This document shows positions 1-8,089 of a DNA stretch of 10,751 nucleotides, in pieces. A model generated the notes under the pieces. That model was not told the DNA's origin. It did no database searches and saw nothing but the letters and a program-made list of their open reading frames with translations. The stretch spans positions 1 through 10,751 of the forward strand of contig CALLKA010000069.1 of assembly GCA_938008665.1 (NCBI GenBank). The letters run 5' to 3'. This DNA comes from an uncultured Bacteroidota bacterium (GTDB lineage Bacteria > Bacteroidota > Bacteroidia > Chitinophagales > Chitinophagaceae). The position numbers and the translations under genes were made by a program. The number at the start of each line of letters is the position of its first letter. The stretch's first letter is position 1.

Positions 1-33
1 AAAGTATAATTTTTTCCAAATTATTGGGTTTTG

Positions 34-510
34 CTAACTATTTATTTTCATAATAGTTAAATATAAATCATTGATAATCAATTTTTTAGATGCGGCCTGA
101 CTTAAATCTATAATTCTCCCTTTTAGTAGCATTTTTGGATGCATTCGGTCATTTACTCTTACCAACACATAGGATCCAGTTCGTAAATTAGTGACCCGTA
201 CAATGGTGTTTAACTTAAATAAATTACATGCAGCAGTTAATTTTCTATTACTAAAGGTTTCCCCAGTAGCGGTCAAAGTACCTTCCAAACTTTTACTATA
301 AAAACTTGCAATACCTGTAATTCGATTTAATTCAACATGAATACGAGAAGTATCAATCCATTTTTTATAGCGTTTTAAATTTGCGCTATCCAGATAATTC
401 GCGTTGGTTAAGGTATTGGGATAAATTTGTTGCGCAGATAAAACTGCGGGAGATTGCAACATCAAAAAGACGCAGCCAACGGCGATTTTTATAAAATTAA
501 CTGCCTGCAT
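34..510 (-). CDS. RlpA-like secreted double-psi beta-barrel protein
   Basis: The 158-residue protein starts with a signal peptide: a hydrophobic stretch at about residues 6-24, with likely cleavage after LSA at 24-26. It ends in an RlpA-like double-psi beta-barrel domain (about 65-148). Visible motifs are GIASFYS (66-72), TATGETF (80-86), LTAACN (91-96), VNDRMHP (119-125) and RIIDLSQAA (132-140). Family members are septal or cell-wall proteins, and some are lytic transglycosylases acting on peptidoglycan lacking stem peptides. The Asp of the NDR motif is present (D121), but the position that is His in catalytic RlpA (TAAH) is Cys95. I recall this AACN/RMHP variant from Bacteroidota homologues, so enzymatic activity is uncertain. 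The likely location is the periplasm. The gene starts 5 nt after the DUF952 stop and is probably the operon tail, though no terminator is visible in the 33 bases left in the window. The family is secure and the activity is not. Confidence 0.85.
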   Translation of the reverse strand: MQAVNFIKIAVGCVFLMLQSPAVLSAQQIYPNTLTNANYLDSANLKRYKKWIDTSRIHVELNRITGIASFYSKSLEGTLTATGETFSNRKLTAACNLFKLNTIVRVTNLRTGSYVLVRVNDRMHPKMLLKGRIIDLSQAASKKLIINDLYLTIMKINS

Positions 511-515
511 TTATG

Positions 516-821
516 CTATAATGATATCACTTCAACTACTGAATCAATATTAAGAGAGCCATAAATATGCGGGAATAATTCATTTATATCATGTGCTAGT
601 TCAAATAAAACGGGCCTTTGTACTTTGGCTTTTTCTATTTTAAGTTTCACTAATCCAGATTGGCCTTTGTAAAAACGATCTAACACTCCAGGTACTTGTC
701 TTTCAATGGAGCAATGTATAAATCCATCCTGCGCATAATGTAATGGCAAATATTCCTGATTCAATAAAGCTTGTTCCCACTCCTTTTGTGTGGTTACATG
801 GTATATAAATTCGCTTTCCAT
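516..821 (-). CDS. DUF952 family protein
   Basis: This 101-residue soluble protein matches the DUF952 family over its full length. It has an N-terminal IYHVTT followed by a Trp (W15), the block GFIHCS at 33-38, a Gln-containing helix start (RQVPGV), and the hallmark ELFPHIYG (81-88) near the C-terminus. DUF952 proteins are about 100-120 residues long and have no established biochemical role; a relation to ADP-ribosyltransferase-like folds has been suggested, but nothing here tests it. There is no signal peptide or membrane segment, so it should be cytoplasmic. It lies 4 nt after the aroC stop and 5 nt before the RlpA-like gene, so it is co-transcribed with the aromatic genes. Nothing in its sequence links it to that pathway. 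Confidence 0.88.
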   Translation of the reverse strand: MESEFIYHVTTQKEWEQALLNQEYLPLHYAQDGFIHCSIERQVPGVLDRFYKGQSGLVKLKIEKAKVQRPVLFELAHDINELFPHIYGSLNIDSVVEVISL

Positions 822-825
822 AATT

Positions 826-1824
826 TTAATTTTTAATGATTCTTGGAATTTTTTGATCTATCATCATTAAATCTGCAATTACAATAGCTGTAACGGCTTC
901 CAAGACAACCGGTACCCTAAGTGCTATGCATATATCGTGTCTTCCTTTTACAGAAAAATTTTCTTGTTCATTAGTTTCCCAATTCAGCGTGTTTTGTTCT
1001 TTGGGTGTTGAAGATGTAGGTTTTACGGCAATACGGAAAACTAAATCATTCCCATTGGTATAACCACCTACCACCCCACCTGCATGATTCGTTTTTGTTT
1101 TTCCAGATGCATCAATGATTGCATCATTGTGTTCAATCCCAAACATATTGGCAGCCGCAAATCCAGTACCAAATTCAATTCCCCTAATAGCTGGTATGGC
1201 AAATACAGCATGACTAATTAAAGATTCCACTGAATTAAAAAAGTGTTCACCTAAACCAATAGGCAACCCTGTAACAACACATTCGACAATTCCACCCACA
1301 CTGTCTTTATTATCAATCGCTCTTTGCAATCCTTTTTCTACATCAGTTTCTCCACCGATACTTTTTAGGATTGCTTTTACTTCAACCCCTTTTAATAACT
1401 TTTTAGCAACCACACCCGCACCTACTAAAGCTGCAGTGAGTCGACCACTAAAATGACCACCGCCTCTATAATCTTCAAAACCCCCAAACTTATGATGCGC
1501 TGTGAAATCAGCATGACCTGGCCTTGGAACTGCTCTTTGTTTTTCGTAATCACCACTTCTAGTATTGTTATTTTCAAACAACATCATGAGTGGCGCGCCA
1601 GTAGTAAGGTCATTAAAAATTCCTGTTTTAAAAAAAGGAATATCATCTTCCTGCCTTGGTGTTGTTCCTTTTTGTTTGCCCCCCTTACGGCGCTCCATAT
1701 CTTCTGTAAAATCAGCCGCAGTTAATGGCAATCCAGCTGGACATCCATCAATAGTAAGTCCCACACATGCCCCATGCGATTCTCCAAATATCTGCACGCT
1801 AAATAAGGTTCCAAATTTGTTCAT
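826..1824 (-). CDS. aroC: chorismate synthase
   Basis: Chorismate synthase carries out the last shikimate-pathway step, converting 5-enolpyruvylshikimate-3-phosphate to chorismate by anti-1,4 elimination of phosphate with reduced FMN as cofactor. The 332-residue protein shows the family signatures in order: GESHG at 14-18, RRKGGKQKG at 45-53, RPGHAD at 101-106, the DYRGGGHFSGR block at 118-128 and GRHDICIALR at 294-303. Many homologues are about 350-360 residues long; this one is slightly short but complete at both ends. The Bacteroidota-like HFSGR variant replaces the RSSAR seen in proteobacterial enzymes. The ATG start is well supported because MNKFGTLF begins at the conserved N-terminus. 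It sits 32 nt behind aroA and 4 nt before the DUF952 gene. Confidence 0.97.
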   Translation of the reverse strand: MNKFGTLFSVQIFGESHGACVGLTIDGCPAGLPLTAADFTEDMERRKGGKQKGTTPRQEDDIPFFKTGIFNDLTTGAPLMMLFENNNTRSGDYEKQRAVPRPGHADFTAHHKFGGFEDYRGGGHFSGRLTAALVGAGVVAKKLLKGVEVKAILKSIGGETDVEKGLQRAIDNKDSVGGIVECVVTGLPIGLGEHFFNSVESLISHAVFAIPAIRGIEFGTGFAAANMFGIEHNDAIIDASGKTKTNHAGGVVGGYTNGNDLVFRIAVKPTSSTPKEQNTLNWETNEQENFSVKGRHDICIALRVPVVLEAVTAIVIADLMMIDQKIPRIIKN

Positions 1825-1856
1825 GTTACAAAGTTCAATATTACAAGGTAAGAAAT

Positions 1857-3149
1857 TTATTCAATATGCACTTTTGCCCCCAATTGTTGTAAATCAGTAA
1901 AGAAATCAGTATAGGATTTATTGATGGCCTCTGCTTCAGTAATTTCAATGGGCCCATTTGCACCTAAAGCAGCTACGGCACATGCCATAGCAATGCGATG
2001 ATCGTGCTGCGAAAACACAACAGCTGATTTAATTTCACCGCCGCCATGTATTTGCATTACATCCCCCGATAAGATAATAGTTACCCCCATTTTTGCAAAC
2101 TCAGCTTGCAAAGTAAGTCCGCGATCACTTTCTTTGTGCGCCAAACGAGTTACACCTTTTATTTCACTAATCCCATTACAATAGGAAGCTAATGCTACCA
2201 AAGGCGGAAATAAATCAGGACAATCGGTTGCATCAAACTGAAATGCATTCAATTTTTCTTGTCCCCCATTTTCCATATTTTTATTAGGACCTATAATTAT
2301 TCCATCCGATTCAATGGTAATACTTGCATTCGCACTGATTAAAGCACTAATGATTTTTTTATCTGCTTGTGTTGAATCTAATTGCAAGCCTTTCACTTTA
2401 AGAGGGCCAGCAATGGCACCAGCCACTAATAAAAAAGCAGCCCCACTCCAATCACCTTCTACGGTATATTCAATCAATGCTTTTAATGGTGTATGACTAT
2501 AGAATTTAAATCTTTCGTAGTTGGTATGTTTTACATTCCAACCAAATGCGTTTAATACAGATAGGGTTAAATCAATATAAGGTTTGCTTTTTAAATCCGT
2601 CACCTTGATTTCGGTATCATATACTTCAGTGGCTGCATAGGCCATTAACAAGCCGGTCAAAAACTGCGAACTCAAAGATCCGTCCACAGTTATGTTTGCA
2701 GGTTGCAAAGGCCCTTTTATTTCAATAGGCAAAAAACCCTTTTGCGATTTTATGGCAACCCCTAAGGCAGGTAAAATTTCATCAAAAAAATGCATCGGCC
2801 TTTTCACCAAACTCCCCTTCCCTTCAATAGTGATATGCTGATTACTTAATGCAGCAATGGGTGTAAACATTCGAATGCCTAAACCACTTTCACCGCAATT
2901 CATAGCGGGACCTACTGGAAGCACGCCATTGGAAGTCACAGTGATCGTTGTATTGTTTATTGCAACATCAGCCCCCAATTTTTGAATGACATCCATTGCA
3001 GCCAAATCATCATTGGAATGGCCAGGATTATGAATAATCGTTTTACCCTTATGCAACAATGCTGCAGCACAGGCTCTTTGCATACTACTTTTGCTTGCTG
3101 GTGCAATTTGTGCCCCTACTAATTTTGATGGATATACTATTACACGCAT
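1857..3149 (-). CDS. aroA: 3-phosphoshikimate 1-carboxyvinyltransferase (EPSP synthase)
   Basis: EPSP synthase transfers the enolpyruvyl group of PEP to shikimate-3-phosphate. The 430-residue protein has the expected family length and motifs: ASKSSMQR (18-25) for substrate binding, ESGLGIRM (87-94) in the PEP/glyphosate loop, LVKRPM (114-119), SLSSQ (158-162), EGDWSGAAF (231-239), DCPDLFP (309-315) with the likely catalytic Asp312, KESDR (339-343) with Glu340, and DHRIAM (383-388). In the PEP loop, the positions corresponding to E. coli Thr97 and Pro101 read Leu and Met, while the Gly96 and Arg100 equivalents are kept. The start codon is one base after the aroB stop, which suggests translational coupling. 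Assignment is secure; glyphosate behaviour is inference only. Confidence 0.97.
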   Translation of the reverse strand: MRVIVYPSKLVGAQIAPASKSSMQRACAAALLHKGKTIIHNPGHSNDDLAAMDVIQKLGADVAINNTTITVTSNGVLPVGPAMNCGESGLGIRMFTPIAALSNQHITIEGKGSLVKRPMHFFDEILPALGVAIKSQKGFLPIEIKGPLQPANITVDGSLSSQFLTGLLMAYAATEVYDTEIKVTDLKSKPYIDLTLSVLNAFGWNVKHTNYERFKFYSHTPLKALIEYTVEGDWSGAAFLLVAGAIAGPLKVKGLQLDSTQADKKIISALISANASITIESDGIIIGPNKNMENGGQEKLNAFQFDATDCPDLFPPLVALASYCNGISEIKGVTRLAHKESDRGLTLQAEFAKMGVTIILSGDVMQIHGGGEIKSAVVFSQHDHRIAMACAVAALGANGPIEITEAEAINKSYTDFFTDLQQLGAKVHIE

Positions 3150-3150
3150 C

Positions 3151-4173
3151 TTAAGAATACAACTTTATTAATTTTTCTAATGATTTCATCGGCACCGTTT
3201 CATAGACCGCATTTCCTAATTTATTCAATAATACATACTGCATCCCTTGGGCTGCCTTTTTCTTATCCTTCTGCATTACTGCCATCGCATGCGTAATATC
3301 AAAACGCATACTAATTGGTAAACTATATTTTTTAAGGGTTTCTATTATTATGCCAGTATCAGTAAAGCCAAGTAAAACCTGAGATATTTTTGCCGCATAT
3401 ACCATGCCGATACTAATTGCATGGCCATGTAATAATGCATGTTCATTTTCTATGGCGTGTCCTATTGTGTGTCCAAAATTGAGCAATTTCCGATCGCCTT
3501 TTTCAAACTCATCTTTTTGCACCACCGTCATTTTTATTTTTACATTTTTTTCAATTAGTGCAATTAATTCTTTCTTGTTTTTTTGATAAAAAGTCAAATC
3601 ATGCGCAGCCAGTTGCTTCATCATTTTCGCATCTTTGATAGCCGCATGTTTTATAATTTCAGCAAATCCATTCTCCCATTGATGATTAGGCAATGTTTTC
3701 AAAAAATCAAAATCGTATAATAAAAAGGAAGGTTGTTTGATGAGTCCGACCATGTTTTTAAACAAGCCAACATCAATCCCATTTTTACCACCAATACTAG
3801 CGTCTACCATCGCCAAAATAGAAGTAGGCACAAAGCCAAAAGATACGCCACGCATATATATACTTGCGGCATAACCTACCATATCAGTGACTACCCCGCC
3901 GCCCACACCTATGAGCACCGCTTCACGCGTTGCGCCTAAGTTAAGTAGGGCTTCAATAATAAAGTCAACAGTGGCTTGTTGTTTGTGCTCCTCTCCTGCA
4001 GGAATGACAATGGTTTTTTTGCCCTTGAATTTATTTTGATGCAAGGCATACACATTTTCATCCGTGATGTAAAATGCATTTGCCTTGTTGACCAATTTTT
4101 CAATAGCTTGAAATTTGCCATCTAATATAAATGACACTGTACTTGTAGCTAATTTAACTTTCCAGTTTTTCAT
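3151..4173 (-). CDS. aroB: 3-dehydroquinate synthase
   Basis: AroB converts DAHP to 3-dehydroquinate, the second shikimate step, using NAD+ and a divalent metal. The 340-residue protein has the family landmarks: PAGEEHKQ (58-65), the nucleotide-binding GVGGGVVTDMVGY (89-101), RGVSFGFVPTSILAMVDASIGGK split across 108-130, GFAEIIKH (169-176), LNFGHTIGHAIE (231-242) and LHGHAISIGM (248-257). Glu172, His235 and His251 are the probable metal ligands, placed as in characterised AroB proteins. Length is normal to slightly short. It follows the DAHP synthase gene by 55 nt of AT-rich sequence, and its stop lies one base before the aroA start. Confidence 0.97.
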   Translation of the reverse strand: MKNWKVKLATSTVSFILDGKFQAIEKLVNKANAFYITDENVYALHQNKFKGKKTIVIPAGEEHKQQATVDFIIEALLNLGATREAVLIGVGGGVVTDMVGYAASIYMRGVSFGFVPTSILAMVDASIGGKNGIDVGLFKNMVGLIKQPSFLLYDFDFLKTLPNHQWENGFAEIIKHAAIKDAKMMKQLAAHDLTFYQKNKKELIALIEKNVKIKMTVVQKDEFEKGDRKLLNFGHTIGHAIENEHALLHGHAISIGMVYAAKISQVLLGFTDTGIIIETLKKYSLPISMRFDITHAMAVMQKDKKKAAQGMQYVLLNKLGNAVYETVPMKSLEKLIKLYS

Positions 4174-4228
4174 TGTATTTTATTTTGAAATAGTTTTCAT
4201 GAGCAAAATTAATTTTTACTCTTTGAAA

Positions 4229-5314
4229 CTATTTATTCATTACTTTATTTTGGTGCTGAATACTTTCCATGTGAACTGCATCCATATACTTTGTAATAAA
4301 ATCTTCGCTTAAACCAATTTTATTCCCTTTACCTACCGCACGCTCTAAAATTTCATTCCAACGATTGGTTTGCAATATAGTAATGTCATTGTTCTTTTTA
4401 TATTCGCCAATTTTTTCAGCCACCTTCATACGCGTAGATAAAACTTGTAACAACTCATCATCCAATTGGTTAATTTGTTGGCGTAATTTTTCAAGTGCAG
4501 CATGATATTCAGCAGATGCAACATCTTCTTTTCTCCAACGTATTGACTCCAACATCTCTTTCAACACCTCTGGTGTGATTTGTTGTTTGGCATCGCTCCA
4601 AGCATTATCTGGATCAATATGAGATTCAATAATTAAACCATCAAAATCTAAGTCCATTGCTTGTTGCGCTACTTCTTGTAAAATATCACGACGACCGCAA
4701 ATATGGGAAGGATCATTGATCATTGGAATACCTGGGTAACGACGCTTCATCTCTATAGCCAAATGCCACATGGGTGCATTACGGAATTCTGTATTACCAT
4801 AAGAGCTAAATCCACGATGTATTAAACCTAAATCCTCGATTCCAGCTTTTGCAATACGCTCCATACCCCCAATCCATAATTCTAAATCAGGATTGATTGG
4901 ATTTTTAATTAAAACGGGGACTTTCACACCTTTCAATGCATCTGCAATTTCTTGCACACTAAACGGATTCACGGTAGTTCGAGCCCCTACCCACAAAACA
5001 TCAACATCAAAGTGCAACGCATCTTCCACTTGTTTAGCAGTAGCAACTTCAACAGCAACGGGTAGTCCAGTTTCTTTTTTGGCTTGCTGCATCCAAGGCA
5101 AACCTTTGGTGCCAATACCTTCAAAACTGCCCGGACGCGTTCTTGGTTTCCAAATTCCAGCACGCATTATATCCACCTTCCCAGTAGCTGCTAATCTGAT
5201 AGCAGTTTGCATCACTTGTTCTTCAGTTTCTGCACTGCAAGGACCCGATATAATCAAGGGTGATTTTTTTAATAAAATGCTTACTTTTTGTTGTTGTTCA
5301 GTTAAGTCTCCCAT
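4229..5314 (-). CDS. aroG: bifunctional DAHP synthase / chorismate mutase (type II, AroQ)
   Basis: This fusion joins the entry step of the shikimate pathway (PEP plus erythrose-4-phosphate to DAHP) to the branch-point step chorismate to prephenate. The N-terminal type I-beta (KDO8P-synthase-like) DAHP synthase domain covers about residues 18-260. It shows SGPCSAE (23-29), KPRTRPGSFEG (56-66), GAR (110-112), the catalytic-type LIKNP (135-139), IHRGFS (165-170), NDPSH (200-204) and an ESH metal-site motif (230-232). The C-terminal AroQ chorismate mutase domain (about 270-355) carries LEKLRQQINQLDDELL, R295 and EKIGEYKK. Similar fusions are known in Bacteroidota and the mutase domain often mediates feedback by prephenate. 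I chose the ATG at 5314; a TTG three codons upstream (5323) would also be in frame. The symbol varies between databases (aroG, aroA, aroF). Confidence 0.95.
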   Translation of the reverse strand: MGDLTEQQQKVSILLKKSPLIISGPCSAETEEQVMQTAIRLAATGKVDIMRAGIWKPRTRPGSFEGIGTKGLPWMQQAKKETGLPVAVEVATAKQVEDALHFDVDVLWVGARTTVNPFSVQEIADALKGVKVPVLIKNPINPDLELWIGGMERIAKAGIEDLGLIHRGFSSYGNTEFRNAPMWHLAIEMKRRYPGIPMINDPSHICGRRDILQEVAQQAMDLDFDGLIIESHIDPDNAWSDAKQQITPEVLKEMLESIRWRKEDVASAEYHAALEKLRQQINQLDDELLQVLSTRMKVAEKIGEYKKNNDITILQTNRWNEILERAVGKGNKIGLSEDFITKYMDAVHMESIQHQNKVMNK

Positions 5315-5375
5315 TTTTTCCAATTTTAATATTTAAATATTTATTTTTTATCCTTTACTTTTTCAAAAGCGTATT

Positions 5376-7199
5376 CTATTGACCTTCTTTTTTGCTGAAT
5401 CCTTTTGGACCACCACTGTCTGCATCATTCATTCTAATACGACGGCCTTTGTAATTTTTACCATCTACTGCATTGATCATTTGTTTTGCAGCACCTGATT
5501 CAATCTCAACCCAGCTATTCATATCGCGCATATCAATCTTACCTAAAGCTTCTTTTCTTAAATCACTCATGTCTAAAATGAATTGTAAAAAGCTGGCTTT
5601 ATAAAAACCATCTTTGGTGCCTAGGTTGACAAATAATCGCGTATATCCAGATGCACCTCTTTCGGCACCACGACTTCCGCGATCCGATGAGCTGCGCTCC
5701 ATTCCACGATCATTGCTTCTTGTACGTCCACGATCAGCACCGCCAAATTCTTGACGACCTCTATCACGATTGCGATCCTGTTGTTGCATTGGTTCACGTC
5801 GTCCTTTATCTGCAGTACGAATATTTAAATCCTGTGCATTTTCATAATAACTTAAGAAACGATTAAATTCCAAAGCAGCGACACGCTTTAAAATTTCTTC
5901 CTTAGTCATGTCTGCAAATTTTTCTGCCAACATAGGTACATAGGTTTCATAATCACCATGACTCACATCGGTTGACATTAACTTATCCATGACATGAAAA
6001 AATTGCTTACGACATACATCCTTACCACTTGGAATATCCAATTTATGGAAAGTACATTTATTGATATTTTCAATTTGACGCAAACGATAAGATTCACGCG
6101 CGTGTACAATGGAAATACAAATTCCTTGACTTCCTGCACGACCCGTACGACCACTTCTGTGGGTATATACTTCCACATCATCAGGTAATTCAAAATTGAT
6201 TACATGTGTAATTCCTTTTACATCGATACCACGTGCAGCCACATCTGTTGCAATCAATAATTGCAAACTTTTGTCTCTAAACTGACCCATAACACGATCG
6301 CGTTGTTGTTGCGTTAAATCACCATGGATGGCATCAATATCATAACCTTCGCGCGTTAATCTTTGTGCAACTTCTTGCGCATCCGCTTTGGTACGGGTAA
6401 AAATAATCCCATAAATACCAGGATTAAAATCAATGATTCTTTTTAAAGTCTCATAACGGTGTTGCGCTGATGTTAAATAATATTGGTGATCAATACTCTT
6501 ATTTGTGGCATTCACTTTCCCAATGGTTACTTCCACTGGCTCCTTCATGTAACGCTTACTTACTTTTCTGATTTCAGCTGGCATAGTTGCACTAAACAAC
6601 CAAATACTTTCTCTATTAGGGGTATTCTTTAAAATAAATTCAATGTCATCTTGGAATCCCATATTTAACATTTCATCAGCTTCATCCAATACAACATATT
6701 GTATTTTTTCTAAACTAATTGCTTTCCTTTCAATCAAATCAATCAAACGACCTGGAGTAGCGACCACCACTTGCACCCCTCTTTTTAAATCTTTAATTTG
6801 CATGCCAATCGAGGTACCACCATACACTGCTAAAACTTGTAAACTTGGAATATGCTTTTTAAACAAATTCATTTCGTTTACAATTTGCATACACAATTCC
6901 CTTGTTGGACAAACTACTAATGCTTGTGGAAACTTATCAGCTGTATTAATTAATTGCAATAAAGGCAAACCAAAAGCGGCTGTTTTACCAGTGCCCGTTT
7001 GCGCCAATCCAATAAAATCCTTTGTACCACTTATCAAAACAGGAATGGATCGCTCCTGAATTTCAGTAGCATGTGTGTATCCCAATTCCGTAACCGCCTT
7101 CACTAATTGATCATTAATCCCAATCTCCGAAAAGGTTTTTTGAGATTTAACAGCCTCAATTAATTCATTCGTTATATTCAATTCTTCTTTCTTCTTCAT
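5376..7199 (-). CDS. DEAD-box ATP-dependent RNA helicase with DbpA-type RNA-binding domain
   Basis: This 607-residue helicase (CsdA/DeaD-like) should unwind or remodel RNA, typically in ribosome assembly or cold-adapted RNA metabolism. It carries the full motif set: Q motif with Gln48, AQTGTGKT (66-73), PTREL (98-102), TPGR (148-151), DEAD (172-175), SAT (203-205), ARGID (322-326) and HRSGRTGRAG (347-356). After a spacer region (about 365-465) comes an Arg/Gly/Asp-rich low-complexity linker (about 467-516, with DRG repeats). It ends in a DbpA-like RNA-binding fold (about 518-592, GYTRLFVNLG) and a basic tail. I use the ATG at 7199; a GTG eight codons upstream (7223) is possible but falls inside a hairpin. 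It lies between tyrA and the DAHP synthase gene on the same strand with no terminator, so it is apparently part of the aromatic operon. Confidence 0.95.
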   Translation of the reverse strand: MKKKEELNITNELIEAVKSQKTFSEIGINDQLVKAVTELGYTHATEIQERSIPVLISGTKDFIGLAQTGTGKTAAFGLPLLQLINTADKFPQALVVCPTRELCMQIVNEMNLFKKHIPSLQVLAVYGGTSIGMQIKDLKRGVQVVVATPGRLIDLIERKAISLEKIQYVVLDEADEMLNMGFQDDIEFILKNTPNRESIWLFSATMPAEIRKVSKRYMKEPVEVTIGKVNATNKSIDHQYYLTSAQHRYETLKRIIDFNPGIYGIIFTRTKADAQEVAQRLTREGYDIDAIHGDLTQQQRDRVMGQFRDKSLQLLIATDVAARGIDVKGITHVINFELPDDVEVYTHRSGRTGRAGSQGICISIVHARESYRLRQIENINKCTFHKLDIPSGKDVCRKQFFHVMDKLMSTDVSHGDYETYVPMLAEKFADMTKEEILKRVAALEFNRFLSYYENAQDLNIRTADKGRREPMQQQDRNRDRGRQEFGGADRGRTRSNDRGMERSSSDRGSRGAERGASGYTRLFVNLGTKDGFYKASFLQFILDMSDLRKEALGKIDMRDMNSWVEIESGAAKQMINAVDGKNYKGRRIRMNDADSGGPKGFSKKEGQ

Positions 7200-7213
7200 T
7201 TTTAATATTTTTT

Positions 7214-7237
7214 GTAAAATCACTTATAGTGTTTTAC
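7214..7237. other. hairpin between tyrA and the RNA helicase gene
   Basis: The arms GTAAAA/TTTTAC and CACT/AGTG form a 10-bp stem with a single bulged base and a 3-nt loop. On the minus strand it is preceded by a run of eight A and followed by A-rich sequence, so it does not look like a terminator for the operon. On the plus strand it is followed by eight T, the shape of an intrinsic terminator, but no plus-strand gene ends here. It lies 15 nt before the helicase ATG and may affect its translation or mRNA processing. Confidence 0.4.
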
Positions 7238-7249
7238 TTTTTTTTGTAA

Positions 7250-8089
7250 TTATTTTAAAATCCTTTTTATTTTATTCGCATTCTGAATCAACTCCAATAA
7301 ATAGTCTGGATTTTCTTTTTCCAAACTTGCTTTGAACTTTCGAAGTTGACTAATATGCTCATTTAACACATCTAATACATTTTCTTTGTTTTGCATAAAG
7401 ATGGGTACCCACATTTCCGCATTGGACTTTGCCAAACGAACGGTACTTTCAAAACCACCACTGGCTAACTCAAAAATTGCATCCGATTCTTTTTCCTTCT
7501 CCAACACTGTATTTGCCAGTGCGAATGAAGTAATATGCGATATATGACTTATATAAGCCACATGAATATCATGTTTGATTGCATCCATGTATAATATATG
7601 CATACCTAACTGCCCATACATTTGCTCAATGATATGTAAGGCATCTGCATCCACTTGTGTTTTATTACAAATGACCGTTGCCTTATCTACAAACGCATCT
7701 GTTTGCGCTGCTGTTGGACCACTAAATTCAGTACCCCACATTGGATGTGTTGGAACGAATCTTCCTTTATTGGAATGTGCGTTCGCGACATTAACAATAC
7801 TTTCCTTAGTAGACCCTAAATCAAAAACAACTTGTTTATTCACTAAATTCAAAATGGTGGGCAATAATAATTCAGCGACATTAACGGGTGTGGCTAGTGC
7901 AATGATATCGGAAGATGTAACTGCGTCCTCCAAGGACATAATCTCATCTACAATACCTAATTGCAAAGCTTGCTGTTGGTGTTCTATGTTTTGATCCACG
8001 CCAATAACATGACTAACAAAGCCTTTCTTTTTCAAAGACAATGCAATGGATCCTCCCATTAAACCAATACCAACCACTGCTAAACGCAT
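7250..8089 (-). CDS. tyrA: prephenate dehydrogenase
   Basis: TyrA oxidatively decarboxylates prephenate to 4-hydroxyphenylpyruvate, the Tyr branch. The 279-residue protein begins with a Rossmann fold: GIGLMGGS at 7-14 and an acidic Asp32 at the end of the second strand, which favours NAD over NADP. Further landmarks are DLGSTK (90-95), HPMWGTEFSGP (115-125) with the probable catalytic His115, the histidine-rich helix VAYISHISHI (178-187), and STVRLAKSN (215-223) with a likely substrate-binding Arg218. There is no C-terminal ACT domain and no fused mutase, so allosteric control by Tyr is less obvious; control may rest on the attenuator and the mutase-fused DAHP synthase. Its start overlaps the end of the aminotransferase gene by 10 nt, a sign of translational coupling. 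Confidence 0.95.
   Translation of the reverse strand: MRLAVVGIGLMGGSIALSLKKKGFVSHVIGVDQNIEHQQQALQLGIVDEIMSLEDAVTSSDIIALATPVNVAELLLPTILNLVNKQVVFDLGSTKESIVNVANAHSNKGRFVPTHPMWGTEFSGPTAAQTDAFVDKATVICNKTQVDADALHIIEQMYGQLGMHILYMDAIKHDIHVAYISHISHITSFALANTVLEKEKESDAIFELASGGFESTVRLAKSNAEMWVPIFMQNKENVLDVLNEHISQLRKFKASLEKENPDYLLELIQNANKIKRILK

Noticed and set aside
1..33. Possible terminator after the RlpA-like gene (CCCAAT/ATTTGG with nearby A/T runs)
   Set aside because: The arms mismatch and leave a loop of about one base, so no stable hairpin forms; the operon end is probably outside the window.
1453..1900. Overlapping plus-strand open frames opposite aroC
   Set aside because: They lie antisense to a clearly conserved gene and show no family motifs; they are shadow frames, as are the other plus-strand frames in the window.
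4204..4211. TAATTTTG on the minus strand upstream of aroB, matching the -7 element TAnnTTTG
   Set aside because: There is no TTTG at a proper -33 distance and the gap is very AT-rich, so a chance match is likely. An internal promoter for aroB cannot be excluded.
4188..4234. 9-bp inverted repeat (AAATAGTTT/AAACTATTT) spanning the gap between the DAHP synthase gene and aroB
   Set aside because: Only AT-rich arms with a loop of about 29 nt and no T tract; a weak fold that does not support a terminator or regulatory call.
5328..5341. 14-nt palindrome aatatttaaatatt between the helicase and DAHP synthase genes
   Set aside because: Composed only of A and T in an AT-rich spacer; expected by chance and too weak to form a stable hairpin.
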